Below, in pieces: positions 33,367-41,226 of a DNA stretch of 64,000 nt (position 1 is the stretch's first letter; every line of letters starts with the position of its first letter). The notes under the pieces are model-generated. The model saw only the letters and a program-made list of their open reading frames with translations, was not told the origin of the DNA and searched no databases. The position numbers and the translations under genes are program-made. Origin of the DNA: Nocardioides sp. (GTDB lineage: Bacteria; Actinomycetota; Actinomycetes; Propionibacteriales; Nocardioidaceae); the NCBI GenBank assembly GCA_020636915.1, contig JACJWV010000008.1:124001-188000 (forward strand), written 5' to 3'.

Positions 33367-34514
33367 GCGGGGACCTCGATCCGGGCGACCCACTTGGTCT
33401 GCAGGACGCCGGGCCGGTCAGGAGCGATGACCCGGGCCGGGAAGCCGTGGTCGAGGGACAGCGGCTCCCCGTCCAGCGCCAGGGCGAGCAGGGTGCGGTC
33501 GTCGTCGGCGAAGTTCCCGTGCAGGACGGTCGTGGTGAACGGCCCCGACTCCTGGAGCGAGGTGACGAGGACGTCGGTGCCGGCCGGCACGTCCACCAGG
33601 TCGAGCAGGTCGCGCACGCGCACGCCGGTCCAGGTCCCACCGGCGCTCCAGCCCTCGACGCACGCGATCGGCAGCTCGCGCGTGGACTGCGGTAGAGCGA
33701 GCAGGTCGGGGCGGCTGAGCGCGACCTGCCGGTCGCCGTTCGCGACGACGAGCCGGTAGTCGGAACGGGTGGCGGAGGCGGTCACGCGCGCGGCGACCGC
33801 GCTCTTGTTGACCGGGACGCCCTGCGGCCCGCGACCGGACCGGACCCCGAGCACCGACACCCGGCGCAGCGGGGGCACGGCGATGCCCGCGGTCGCCACC
33901 ACCGCCACCCCGGCCGCCAGCCACGTCGCCCGCAGGAGCCCGCGACGGGTCAGGACGCCGGGCTCGGTCGCCGCCGGGCGGTCCAGCGCCGCGTCGTCGA
34001 CGTCCGAGCCCAGGGCACCCCGGACGACCGGCAGCTTGACGGCCACGTGCAGCACGACCGAGCCGATCGCGATCCACGCGACGGCGTAGTGGGTGGTGCG
34101 GAACGAGAACGACCACGGGTACCACTGCGCCGAGTTGGCCAGGCCCGACGCGAGCATGAAGACCGCGGACGCGACCAGGACCAGCACCGAGCCGCGCTCG
34201 AGGACGTCGAGCAGCAGGTTCCGCCACCCCCGCTCGGGCCTGCGGAACAGCCGGGGGTAGACCGTCCACAGCTTCACGAGCAGCAGCGGTACGGCGGCGG
34301 TGCCGGTGACGACGTGGAGGCCCTGCGTCACCCGGTAGCCCCAGGCCGGGCTGGTCGGGAACGGGACCGGGTGCGCGGCGTTCTGCGCGTAGTGGCTGAC
34401 CAGGCCGGTCAGGAAGCAGACGCCGAAGCAGATGCCGAGCCAGAGACCCACGCGGGCGGTGACCGCGGCGCTGCGCAGACGGGACCGGAAGTCGGCCTCG
34501 TCCGGGATCCTCAC
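33363..34514 (-). CDS. Cytochrome b561-like membrane domain fused to SUOX-type molybdopterin oxidoreductase
   Basis: About 383 residues. The N-terminal half (about 15-175) has four or more membrane helices with histidines (LVSHYAQNAAHPVPF, YRVTQGLHVVTGTAAVP, TTHYAVAWIAIGSVVLHVAV) suited to bind haem b. A further helix at 195-215 precedes a periplasmic sulfite-oxidase-fold domain. That domain has RELPIACVEGWSAGGTWTGV, where the Cys is the molybdenum ligand, and LDHGFPARVIAPDRPGV. It probably exchanges electrons between the quinone pool and an external substrate. GTG at 34514 overlaps the methyltransferase stop. The substrate cannot be told. Confidence 0.85.
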   Translation of the reverse strand: MRIPDEADFRSRLRSAAVTARVGLWLGICFGVCFLTGLVSHYAQNAAHPVPFPTSPAWGYRVTQGLHVVTGTAAVPLLLVKLWTVYPRLFRRPERGWRNLLLDVLERGSVLVLVASAVFMLASGLANSAQWYPWSFSFRTTHYAVAWIAIGSVVLHVAVKLPVVRGALGSDVDDAALDRPAATEPGVLTRRGLLRATWLAAGVAVVATAGIAVPPLRRVSVLGVRSGRGPQGVPVNKSAVAARVTASATRSDYRLVVANGDRQVALSRPDLLALPQSTRELPIACVEGWSAGGTWTGVRVRDLLDLVDVPAGTDVLVTSLQESGPFTTTVLHGNFADDDRTLLALALDGEPLSLDHGFPARVIAPDRPGVLQTKWVARIEVPA

Positions 34515-35068
34515 GCCGCCTCCAGCACCGCGCACCAGCGCTCGCCGAGCCGGGCCACGTCACCGACCAGGAGGCCGGCGGTGACGGCGAGCGCGTCGAT
34601 GTCGTCGACGCCCACGACCGCCCAGCGGAACGGCGCCGAGGTGGTCGTGCCGGCGCGCACGACGGCCCAGTCGCGCGCGAGCGGGGTGCCCGGCGGCGCG
34701 AGCTCGGCGACGACCCGGCCGTCCGGCCCGAGCAGCTCGCGCACGCGGCGCAGCAGCGCGGTCGGGTCGCCGCCGATGCCGACGTTGCCGTCGGCCAGGA
34801 GGGCCGTGCTCCACCGGCCCTCCCCCGGGAGCGCGTCGAACACGTCGCGACGCAGCGCCGTCGCGCCCCGGCGCACGGCGGTCCCGACGGCTCGTCCGAG
34901 GACGTCGATGCCGAGCACCACGTGTCCCCGGGCCGCGAGGCCGGCCGCCAGCCGTCCCGGCCCGCAGCCGACGTCGAGGGTGGGGCCGACGCAGAGGTCC
35001 AGCAGCGCCTCGTCGTGCCGGTCGGTGGCGCGGTCCCAGTGGTCGAGGTCCAGCACCCGGGCGGTCAT
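34511..35068 (-). CDS. Class I SAM-dependent methyltransferase
   Basis: The 185-residue protein has the SAM-binding motif LLDLCVGPTLDVGCGPGRLA and GHVVLGIDVLGRAVGTAV, with the third motif ALLADGNVGIGGDP replacing a typical DxxxN. The C-terminal lid is short. It lies between a DUF2064 glycosyltransferase gene and the molybdopterin oxidoreductase gene with four-base overlaps on both sides, so it probably modifies the product of the glycosyltransferases (inference). Confidence 0.83.
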   Translation of the reverse strand: MTARVLDLDHWDRATDRHDEALLDLCVGPTLDVGCGPGRLAAGLAARGHVVLGIDVLGRAVGTAVRRGATALRRDVFDALPGEGRWSTALLADGNVGIGGDPTALLRRVRELLGPDGRVVAELAPPGTPLARDWAVVRAGTTTSAPFRWAVVGVDDIDALAVTAGLLVGDVARLGERWCAVLEAA

Positions 35069-35733
35069 GCGCGCACCTCGCGCCAGGCCCGCGCGAACTC
35101 GCCAGCGGGCGCGGCGCCGGCGACGACGTCCGCGTCCGTGGCGGTGTCGACGTCGCGCAGCGGCGCGGTCGTCCCGACGCCCAGCCCGGCGCCGGACAGT
35201 GCGCGGCGGGTGTCGGCGTACGTCGTGGGCGTCGACATCGGCACACCGCGCAGGGCCGCGGCGCCGCGCGGGTCCCGGAGCCCGAGCACCCACCAGCCGC
35301 CGTCCTCGGCCGGCCCGAGGACGGCGTCGTGGGTGTCGAGGGCGGCGACGACCGCGTGCAGGTCGCCGACGGTCACCTGGGGGGTGTCCATGCCGACCTG
35401 GACGACCGGCCCGCCGGGCGGTACGTCGAGGTGCGCGTTGGCCAGCCGCTCGTCGAACGTGAGGCCGCGCTGGCGGCTCACGCCCCAGCCGGCGAGCGCT
35501 GCGGCGATCTCGTCGCCGCGCGCGGCGTCGGCCAGGTCGCCGGCCAGCGCCAGCAGGCAGTGGTCCGCGCCGAACGCCTCCCGGCAGGCCGCCACGGTGT
35601 CCAGGAGCGCCGCGGCGGCGACCTCGGCCGCGACGGCGTCGCCGACCTCGGCGCCGAGCCGCGTCTTGACCCGGCCCGCGACCGGCGCCTTGGCGACCAC
35701 CAGCGCCCGGGGAGCGTCCGACCGGCGGGTCAC
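35065..35733 (-). CDS. DUF2064 / TIGR04282-type glycosyltransferase-like protein
   Basis: The 222-residue protein begins ALVVAKAPVAGRVKTRLGAE, the opening of the DUF2064 family related to nucleotide-sugar transferases. It continues with GPVVQVGMDTPQVTVGDLHA (the DxD-like site) and AVLGPAEDGGWWVLGLRDP. The family is found beside GT2 genes and methyltransferases, including arsenosugar-type clusters, but its reaction is rarely proven. GTG at 35733 overlaps the GT2 stop. Confidence 0.85.
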   Translation of the reverse strand: MTRRSDAPRALVVAKAPVAGRVKTRLGAEVGDAVAAEVAAAALLDTVAACREAFGADHCLLALAGDLADAARGDEIAAALAGWGVSRQRGLTFDERLANAHLDVPPGGPVVQVGMDTPQVTVGDLHAVVAALDTHDAVLGPAEDGGWWVLGLRDPRGAAALRGVPMSTPTTYADTRRALSGAGLGVGTTAPLRDVDTATDADVVAGAAPAGEFARAWREVRA

Positions 35734-36389
35734 GCCAGCACCCGCCAGAAGTCGCGTGCCGCGCGGGCGGTGCCGCGGACCGAGCCGGACACCTTGGAGC
35801 GGGTGCCCTCGGCGCGCGGGTGGTAGGACACGTCGCGCTCGACCACCCGCCACCCCGCGTCGGTGGCGCGCTGGAGCAGCTCGACGGGGTACCCGAACCG
35901 GCGGTCGCGCACGTCCAGCCCGAGGAGCGCGTCGCGCCGGCACACGCGGACCGGGGCGATGTCGTGGGCGGCCATCCCGATCCGGCGACGCAACCACCAG
36001 ACGACCAGGCCGTTGCCGGCGCGCGCGTGCCAGGGCCAGACCCCGCGCCGGACCGGCCGACGGCGACCGACCGCGAGGTCGGCCCGACCGGAGCGCACGT
36101 CCTCGACGAGCGGCAGGAGCTCGGCGGGGTCGAAGGACCCGTCGCCGTCCATGAACGCCACGTGCTCACGGCGCGCCGCGAGCAGGCCGGCGTGCACGGC
36201 GGCGCCGTACCCGGGCCGCTCCTCCGTCACGACGGTCGCCCCCAGCCGCCGCGCGACCTCCGCCGTGCCGTCGCGCGAGCCGTTGTCGACGACGACGACC
36301 GCGAACGCCGCGGGGACCTCGGGCAGCAGCGCCGCGAGTGCGGCCGCCTCGTCCCGGCACGGCAGGACGAGGTCGCAGACGGCATCCAT
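35730..36389 (-). CDS. Family 2 glycosyltransferase (polyprenyl-phosphate sugar type)
   Basis: The 219-residue GT-A enzyme opens CDLVLPCRDEAAALAALLPE, with VVVVDNGSRDGTAEVARRLG, EHVAFMDGDGSFDPAELLPL (the DxD) and FGYPVELLQRATDAGWRVVE. It lacks C-terminal membrane helices, like soluble dolichol-phosphate-mannose synthases. It is the first gene of a seven-gene operon. The ATG lies six bases after TACCGT, which marks a leaderless start and separates it from the divergent membrane protein gene. Confidence 0.9.
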   Translation of the reverse strand: MDAVCDLVLPCRDEAAALAALLPEVPAAFAVVVVDNGSRDGTAEVARRLGATVVTEERPGYGAAVHAGLLAARREHVAFMDGDGSFDPAELLPLVEDVRSGRADLAVGRRRPVRRGVWPWHARAGNGLVVWWLRRRIGMAAHDIAPVRVCRRDALLGLDVRDRRFGYPVELLQRATDAGWRVVERDVSYHPRAEGTRSKVSGSVRGTARAARDFWRVLA

Positions 36390-36395
36390 GGTTCG

Positions 36396-36401
36396 ACGGT
36401 A
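36396..36401 (-). promoter_or_regulatory. -10-like TACCGT of the seven-gene operon
   Basis: On the minus strand TACCGT lies six bases before the GT2 ATG at 36389. It should drive the whole operon down to the kinase at 31144, since all junctions are overlaps or 1-nt gaps. Confidence 0.5.
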
Positions 36402-36487
36402 GGCAGGACGGCACGTCCGCACACCCGCCCAGCGCTTACGGGCTGGTGACGTCTCGTCGGACGGGCTGCCGTCCACCGCAGGTCTTC

Positions 36488-36493
36488 TAGGGT
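36488..36493 (+). promoter_or_regulatory. -10-like TAGGGT
   Basis: TAGGGT is seven bases before the ATG at 36501, another leaderless layout in the same divergent spacer. Confidence 0.5.
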
Positions 36494-36500
36494 CGGACGC

Positions 36501-37826
36501 ATGCCGTCGACGCGAGCCCGGGCGCCGTGGATCGGGCTCGTGGTCGCCGTGCTGCTCGTCGCCGTCGCGTTCGCCGTGCCGCCCCTCACCGGCTGGGAGG
36601 TCTGGTCCCGCGCCCCGCGCAGCGTCGTCGCCCACGAGGTCCCGCCGCTGCACGGCTGGTGGGACGCCAAGCTCCTCGGCCCTGGCACCCTGCCGGCGGT
36701 CGCGATCGGGCTGGCGGGCTGGTGGTCCGGCCCGCGGCTGGCCGAACGCCTGTCCTGGGGCCGGCTGATGCTGGTGTCGTACGTCGTGGGGCTGGCCTGG
36801 CTGCTCGCGCTGGCCCTGGTGGATGGGACCGACGGCATCACGCGGGCGCTCGGCAGCCACTACGAGTACCTCCCGTCCGCGCGGGACGTGACCGACGTGC
36901 ACGCGCTGCTGCAGGGCTACGTCGACCGCATCCCGATCGACAGCCCGCACGCCTGGCCGACCCACCCGGCCGGCCACCCACCGGGGGCGCTGCTGTTCTT
37001 CGTGCTGCTCGTCCGGGTCGGCCTCGGTGGGTCGCTGGCCGCGGGACTGGTCGTGACGGCCCTGGCGGCGACGGCCGCGCTCGCGGTGCTCGTCACGGTC
37101 CGCGCCCTGGGCTCGGAGGCTGCCGCGCGCCGGGCCGCGCCGTTCCTGGTGCTCGGCCCCTCGGCGGTGTTCATGGCCGTGTCGGGCGACGCGGTGTTCA
37201 CCGCCGTGGCTGCGTGGGGGCTGGCCTGCCTGGCGCTCGGCGCCCGGGCGAGTGGAGGCCGCCTGGTCGCCTGGTCGACCCTCGCCGGCCTCCTCCTCGG
37301 GTGGTGCGTGATGTCGTCCTACGGCCTGCCCCTGCTGGGGGTCCTGGCCATCGCGGTGCTCGTGCTGGCCCGCTCGTGGTGGCCCCTGCCGGTCGCCGCG
37401 ACGGCGGCGCTCGCGCTGGTGCTCGGCTTCGCGGCGTACGGGTTCGCGTGGTGGGAGGCGCTCCCCGTGCTGCGGGAGCGCTACTGGGACGGCATCGCCG
37501 CGGACCGGCCGGCGGCGTACTGGACGTGGGGCAACCTCGCCGCCCTCGTCGTCTGCGCCGGTCCCCTCCTCGGCCCCGGACTGGCGATGCTGCGCCGCGG
37601 CGCCGACCGGGTCGTGCTGCTGCTCGTCGCGGCCGCGGTCGCCTGCGTGGTGCTCGCCGACCTCTCGCAGATGAGCCGCGCCGAGGTCGAGCGGATCTGG
37701 CTCCCGTTCGTGCCCTGGCTGCTGCTCTCGACCGCGCTGCTTCCCGAGCGGTGGCGCCGGTGGGGGCTGCTGCTCCAGGTCTGCTGGGCCCTCGCGGTGC
37801 AGCAGCTGCTCTACACGTCCTGGTGA
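36501..37826 (+). CDS. Polytopic membrane protein, glycosyltransferase-C-like
   Basis: The 441-residue protein has about eleven hydrophobic helices. The first external loop contains HPAGHPPGALLFFVLLVRVG and HYEYLPSARDVTDVH, acidic and histidine-bearing motifs placed as in polyprenyl-phosphate-dependent (GT-C) glycosyltransferases. Other helices include LGLGGSLAAGLVVTALAA and WWPLPVAATAALALVLGF. No named family is certain. Lying divergent to a GT2 gene, it may use the lipid-linked sugar that enzyme makes (inference). It ends at a repeat-bearing spacer. Confidence 0.75.
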   Translation: MPSTRARAPWIGLVVAVLLVAVAFAVPPLTGWEVWSRAPRSVVAHEVPPLHGWWDAKLLGPGTLPAVAIGLAGWWSGPRLAERLSWGRLMLVSYVVGLAWLLALALVDGTDGITRALGSHYEYLPSARDVTDVHALLQGYVDRIPIDSPHAWPTHPAGHPPGALLFFVLLVRVGLGGSLAAGLVVTALAATAALAVLVTVRALGSEAAARRAAPFLVLGPSAVFMAVSGDAVFTAVAAWGLACLALGARASGGRLVAWSTLAGLLLGWCVMSSYGLPLLGVLAIAVLVLARSWWPLPVAATAALALVLGFAAYGFAWWEALPVLRERYWDGIAADRPAAYWTWGNLAALVVCAGPLLGPGLAMLRRGADRVVLLLVAAAVACVVLADLSQMSRAEVERIWLPFVPWLLLSTALLPERWRRWGLLLQVCWALAVQQLLYTSW

Positions 37827-37923
37827 CGGTCGAATCGAGACTTCCGTCGGTCGAATCGAGACTTCGCGCAGCTGTGGTGGCGGCGAAAGGTCTCGACTGG
37901 AACGACGGAACTCTCGATTCGAC
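37827..37923. repeat. Direct and inverted repeat between convergent genes
   Basis: CGGTCGAATCGAGACTTC occurs at 37827-37844 and 37848-37865. The 21-bp stretch 37829-37849 also has an inverted partner at 37903-37923 with one mismatch. The region fills the whole gap between the membrane protein and the epimerase gene, so a bidirectional terminator is possible. Confidence 0.8.
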
Positions 37924-37924
37924 G

Positions 37925-38968
37925 TCAGGCGCGCAGCGGCGCGTGGGCGAACGCGGGCAGCCCCTCGGCGGGGGCGACGGTGGCGGCGAAGCCGAGCTCC
38001 GCGCGCGCCCGAGCCGGTGAGGCGACGACGTGCCGGACGTCGCCGGGCCGGTAGCCGCCGGTGACCTCGGGCTCGATGCCGGCGCCGGTCCCCCGGGCCA
38101 CCAGCCGCGCCACGTCGAGGATCGAGACCGGCTCCCCCGAGCAGACGTTGTAGGCGTCGAAGCGGCCCGGGCCGGAGCCGCCGACCGCCTCGACCGCCAG
38201 CACGTTGGCGCGCGCGACGTCGTCGACGTGGACGAAGTCGCGCACCTGCCCGCCGTCCTCGAAGACCTGCGGCCGCTCGCCGCGCTCCAGGGAGGAGCGG
38301 AACATCGCCGCCACGCCGGAGTAGGGCGTGTCGCGCGGCATGCCGGGCCCGTAGACGTTGTGGTAGCGCAGGGCGATCGCGCCGGCGTCGGCCTGGCGCA
38401 CCCACGCCGACGTGTAGTGCTCCTGGGCGACCTTGCTGGCGGCGTACGACGACCGCGGGTCGAGCCGCGCGTCCTCGTCGACCAGCGCCCAGCCGAGCAC
38501 CGCACCGCAGTCGGGACAGTGGTTCTCCACGTCGCCCACCTCGAGCGCCGCGCGGCTGCGCGGCGGGGGCACCCGGTCGCCGTGCTCGGGGCAGCGGTAG
38601 CGGCCCTCCCCGTAGACGACCATCGAGGAGGCGAGCACGAGCCGCCGGACACCGGCCGCGGCCATGGCGGCCAGCAGGACCGCCGTGCCCAGGTCGTTGT
38701 TGCCGGCGTACGACGGGAGGTCGGCGACCGTGACCCCGGCCCCGACCATCGCGGCCTGGTGGCACACCACGTCGACCCCGGCGAGCAGGTCGCCCCAGCG
38801 GTGGGCGTCGCGCACGTCGAGGCGGTGCGTGCCTGCGGGCGGCTCGGACGCGCCGTGGGCGGCCGGCAGCATCACGTCGACGCGGACGACCTCGTGCCCG
38901 GCGTCCTCCAGTGCCCGACCGGCGGCGCCGCCGATGAACCCGGCGGCACCGGTGAGCAGCACCCTCAT
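37925..38968 (-). CDS. NAD-dependent sugar epimerase with zinc-ribbon insertion
   Basis: The 347-residue short-chain (extended SDR) protein opens MRVLLTGAAGFIGGAAGRAL, the NAD Rossmann glycine motif, and has the catalytic YxxxK in SSYAASKVAQEHY. Between them lies an insertion with RYRCPEHGDR and NHCPDCGAV, four potential zinc ligands. This insertion is a feature I recall from dTDP-L-rhamnose 4-epimerase-like proteins. Later motifs are RYHNVYGPGMPRDTP and VRDFVHVDDVARAN. The product probably serves envelope glycan synthesis. It is the last gene of an operon, four bases after mtnP. Confidence 0.87.
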   Translation of the reverse strand: MRVLLTGAAGFIGGAAGRALEDAGHEVVRVDVMLPAAHGASEPPAGTHRLDVRDAHRWGDLLAGVDVVCHQAAMVGAGVTVADLPSYAGNNDLGTAVLLAAMAAAGVRRLVLASSMVVYGEGRYRCPEHGDRVPPPRSRAALEVGDVENHCPDCGAVLGWALVDEDARLDPRSSYAASKVAQEHYTSAWVRQADAGAIALRYHNVYGPGMPRDTPYSGVAAMFRSSLERGERPQVFEDGGQVRDFVHVDDVARANVLAVEAVGGSGPGRFDAYNVCSGEPVSILDVARLVARGTGAGIEPEVTGGYRPGDVRHVVASPARARAELGFAATVAPAEGLPAFAHAPLRA

Positions 38969-38972
38969 CGCG

Positions 38973-39773
38973 TCACCGGGGCAGCTCGTAGGTCAGCTCG
39001 ATGCCCTCGGCCCAGGTCGAGCAGGTGCAGCCGGCGGGGTCCGGCAGCGCGGCGACCGCGGTCGCGAGCAGGCCGGTGAGCCGCTCGAGGTTCGCGCGGA
39101 AGAGCGCGAAGATCTCCTCCTGACCGACACCCGCCCCGGACTCGGCGCCGGCGTCCATGTCGGTCACCAGGGCGAGCGTGGCGTAGCACATCTGCAGCTC
39201 GCGGGCGAGCGCCGCCTCGGGGGCGCCGGTCATGTTGATCAGCGTCGCCCCACCCGCTGCGTGCAGCCGCGACTCCGCGCGGGTGGAGAACCGGGGTCCC
39301 TCGATGACCACCATCGCTCCCCCGCCCCGGACGTCGGCGGCGGCCCCGACCAGGGCCTGCGAGACCCGCGGGCAGTACGGGTCGGCGAACGGCAGGTGGA
39401 CCGCCCCGCGCTCGACGTAGGAGGGCACCCGGCGCCAGGTCCGGTCGACGAGCTGGTCGGGCACCACCAGGTCTCCCGGGGCGACGTCGTCGCTCAGCCC
39501 GCCGACGGCGCAGGGCGCGATCACCTGGCGCACGCCGAGCGCGCGCAGCGCCCAGAGGTTGGCGCGGTAGGGGATCGCGTGCGGCGGGTGCTCGTGGCTG
39601 CGTCCGTGACGGGGCAGGAAAGCCACTCGTCGGCCTGCGACCGAGCCGACGCTCACGGGGGCGGACGGGGCGCCGTACGGCGTGTCGACCTCGACCTCGT
39701 CCGCGTCGTCGAGGAAGGAGTAGAAGCCGGTGCCGCCGATCACGGCGACGTCGGCGTGCGCTGGGGTCGACAT
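38973..39773 (-). CDS. mtnP: S-methyl-5'-thioadenosine phosphorylase
   Basis: The 266-residue enzyme cleaves methylthioadenosine to adenine and methylthioribose-1-phosphate. It matches the family at VAVIGGTGFYSFLDDADEVE, FLPRHGRSHEHPPHAIPYRA, VIEGPRFSTRAESRLHAAG and LINMTGAPEAALARELQMCY. The C-terminal part is a little short compared with human MTAP, and the purine nucleoside phosphorylase fold is complete. It follows the MFS gene by four bases and precedes the epimerase gene by four bases. Confidence 0.92.
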   Translation of the reverse strand: MSTPAHADVAVIGGTGFYSFLDDADEVEVDTPYGAPSAPVSVGSVAGRRVAFLPRHGRSHEHPPHAIPYRANLWALRALGVRQVIAPCAVGGLSDDVAPGDLVVPDQLVDRTWRRVPSYVERGAVHLPFADPYCPRVSQALVGAAADVRGGGAMVVIEGPRFSTRAESRLHAAGGATLINMTGAPEAALARELQMCYATLALVTDMDAGAESGAGVGQEEIFALFRANLERLTGLLATAVAALPDPAGCTCSTWAEGIELTYELPR

Positions 39774-39777
39774 GGCT

Positions 39778-41055
39778 TCAGCCTGCCAGCCGCAGGGTTG
39801 CCCGCGCACCGAGGCCGCCCACCGCCACGAGGGCGACGAGCACGATCGAGCACACCGCCAGCTCGGGGTAGCCCCACGCCCCGACCACCACGCCGGCCAG
39901 CGCGCCGGCGCCCGCCGCGGTCAGCCCCATCACCAGGTCGGCCGCGCCCTGCACGTCGGTGCGGGCGTCGAGCGGGGCGTGCTGGGCGATCAGGGTCGAG
40001 GCGGCGACGGTCGCGAACGACCAGCCCAGCCCGAGGAGGAACAGCCCCACGAAGATCTGCCAGGAGCTGCCCTCCGGCGCCCGCGCGCAGAGCACCAGCG
40101 ACACGAGCAGCAGCACGGCACCCTCGACCAGGACCGCCGGCCGCCCGGTGCGGTCGGCGAGCATGCCGACCAGCGGGGAGAAGGCGAACATGCCCAGCAC
40201 GTGCAGGCTGATCACCAGGCCGATGACGCGCAGCTCGGCGTGACCGTGCTCCATGTGGAGCGGGCTCATCACCATCACTCCGACCATCGCCGCGTGGGCG
40301 CACGCCATCCCGAGCACGGCGAAGGCGATGACCGGCCGCTCGCGGGCTGCCGTCACGGCTCGTCCCCAGGCCGTCCCGGCCGGCTCGGTGACGGGTACGC
40401 CGGCGGCCTGCCGCGCGAGCAGGAGCGGGTCGGGTCGGAGCAGGACGCCGACCACCAGGGCCGCGCCGAGCATCGCGACGCTGCCGAGCGCGAACGGTCC
40501 GGTGAGCTCGGGGATGCCGAGCCACCGCGCGAGCGCGGCGGCGGGGCCGGTGAGGTTGGGGCCGGCGACGGCGCCGATCGTCGTCGCCCACACCACCGTG
40601 GACAGGGCCCGCCCCTTGTGGGCGTCCTCGGCGAGGTCGGTCGCGGCGTACCGCGCGCTGGAGTTGGCCGCGGTCGTGGCGCCGAGCAGCACGGCGCCAC
40701 CCAGCAGCACGACCATCGACCCGGCCACGCCCGCGAGCACCGCCAGGACCGCGCCGGCGGTGCCGAGGAGGTAGCCCGTGACCAGGCCGGTCCGACGCCC
40801 GCGCCGCGACATCAGGCGGTTGAGCAGGTAGGCGGCCACCGCGGCGCCGAGGACCTGGAAGGTCTGCGCCAGCCCGGCCAGGCTCTCCGAGCCCGAGATG
40901 TCGCGGGCGAGCAGGGACGCGGTGGCGATGCCGATCGTGATGCCGGTGGCGCCGACGGCCTGGGCGACGACGAGCGTGCGGACGGTCCGGCGCTGGACGC
41001 CCGCGAGGTCGCCGGCGCTCAGCGCTTGGTCGCCGGTAGCTCGAGGACCCGCCAT
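39778..41055 (-). CDS. MFS transporter
   Basis: The 425-residue protein has twelve predicted helices, with a longer central loop (about 200-220) and the second-half motif SPLVGMLADRTGRPAVLVEG, which resembles the MFS motif-A GxLaDrxGrkxxl. Charged ARYAATDLAEDAHKGRALST lies in the loop after helix 4. The substrate is unknown. The ATG at 41055 lies inside the DUF3046 gene, a 37-nt overlap. Confidence 0.87.
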   Translation of the reverse strand: MAGPRATGDQALSAGDLAGVQRRTVRTLVVAQAVGATGITIGIATASLLARDISGSESLAGLAQTFQVLGAAVAAYLLNRLMSRRGRRTGLVTGYLLGTAGAVLAVLAGVAGSMVVLLGGAVLLGATTAANSSARYAATDLAEDAHKGRALSTVVWATTIGAVAGPNLTGPAAALARWLGIPELTGPFALGSVAMLGAALVVGVLLRPDPLLLARQAAGVPVTEPAGTAWGRAVTAARERPVIAFAVLGMACAHAAMVGVMVMSPLHMEHGHAELRVIGLVISLHVLGMFAFSPLVGMLADRTGRPAVLVEGAVLLLVSLVLCARAPEGSSWQIFVGLFLLGLGWSFATVAASTLIAQHAPLDARTDVQGAADLVMGLTAAGAGALAGVVVGAWGYPELAVCSIVLVALVAVGGLGARATLRLAG

Positions 41056-41213
41056 ACCGCCGCCCAGACCTCCTTCGGTGGCACGCCGGCGGAGATGGCC
41101 TCCGCGGCGGTGCGGCCGCCGAGGTCGCCGATGACGAACATGTCCGCCCAGGAACGTGCGTAGGACTCCCCCAGTGCGTCGTCCATCCGCCGCCAGAACT
41201 CGGTGTGCCTCAC
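41019..41213 (-). CDS. DUF3046 family protein
   Basis: The 64-residue protein reads like DUF3046 throughout: RHTEFWRRMDDALGESYARS, DMFVIGDLGGRTAAEAISAG and PKEVWAAVWRVLELP. The family is restricted to actinobacteria, is often found near recA/recX, and has no assigned function. Here it lies about 10 kb from recA, in an operon with a DinB-methyltransferase fusion and an MFS gene. Confidence 0.87.
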   Translation of the reverse strand: MRHTEFWRRMDDALGESYARSWADMFVIGDLGGRTAAEAISAGVPPKEVWAAVWRVLELPATKR

Positions 41214-41226
41214 GACCGTCGAGCCC

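Noticed and set aside
36390..38765. Upstream extension of the GT2 frame through the membrane protein and epimerase region
   Set aside because: The extension is antisense or out of frame to well-supported genes, and the GT2 ATG at 36389 has its own promoter-like hexamer.
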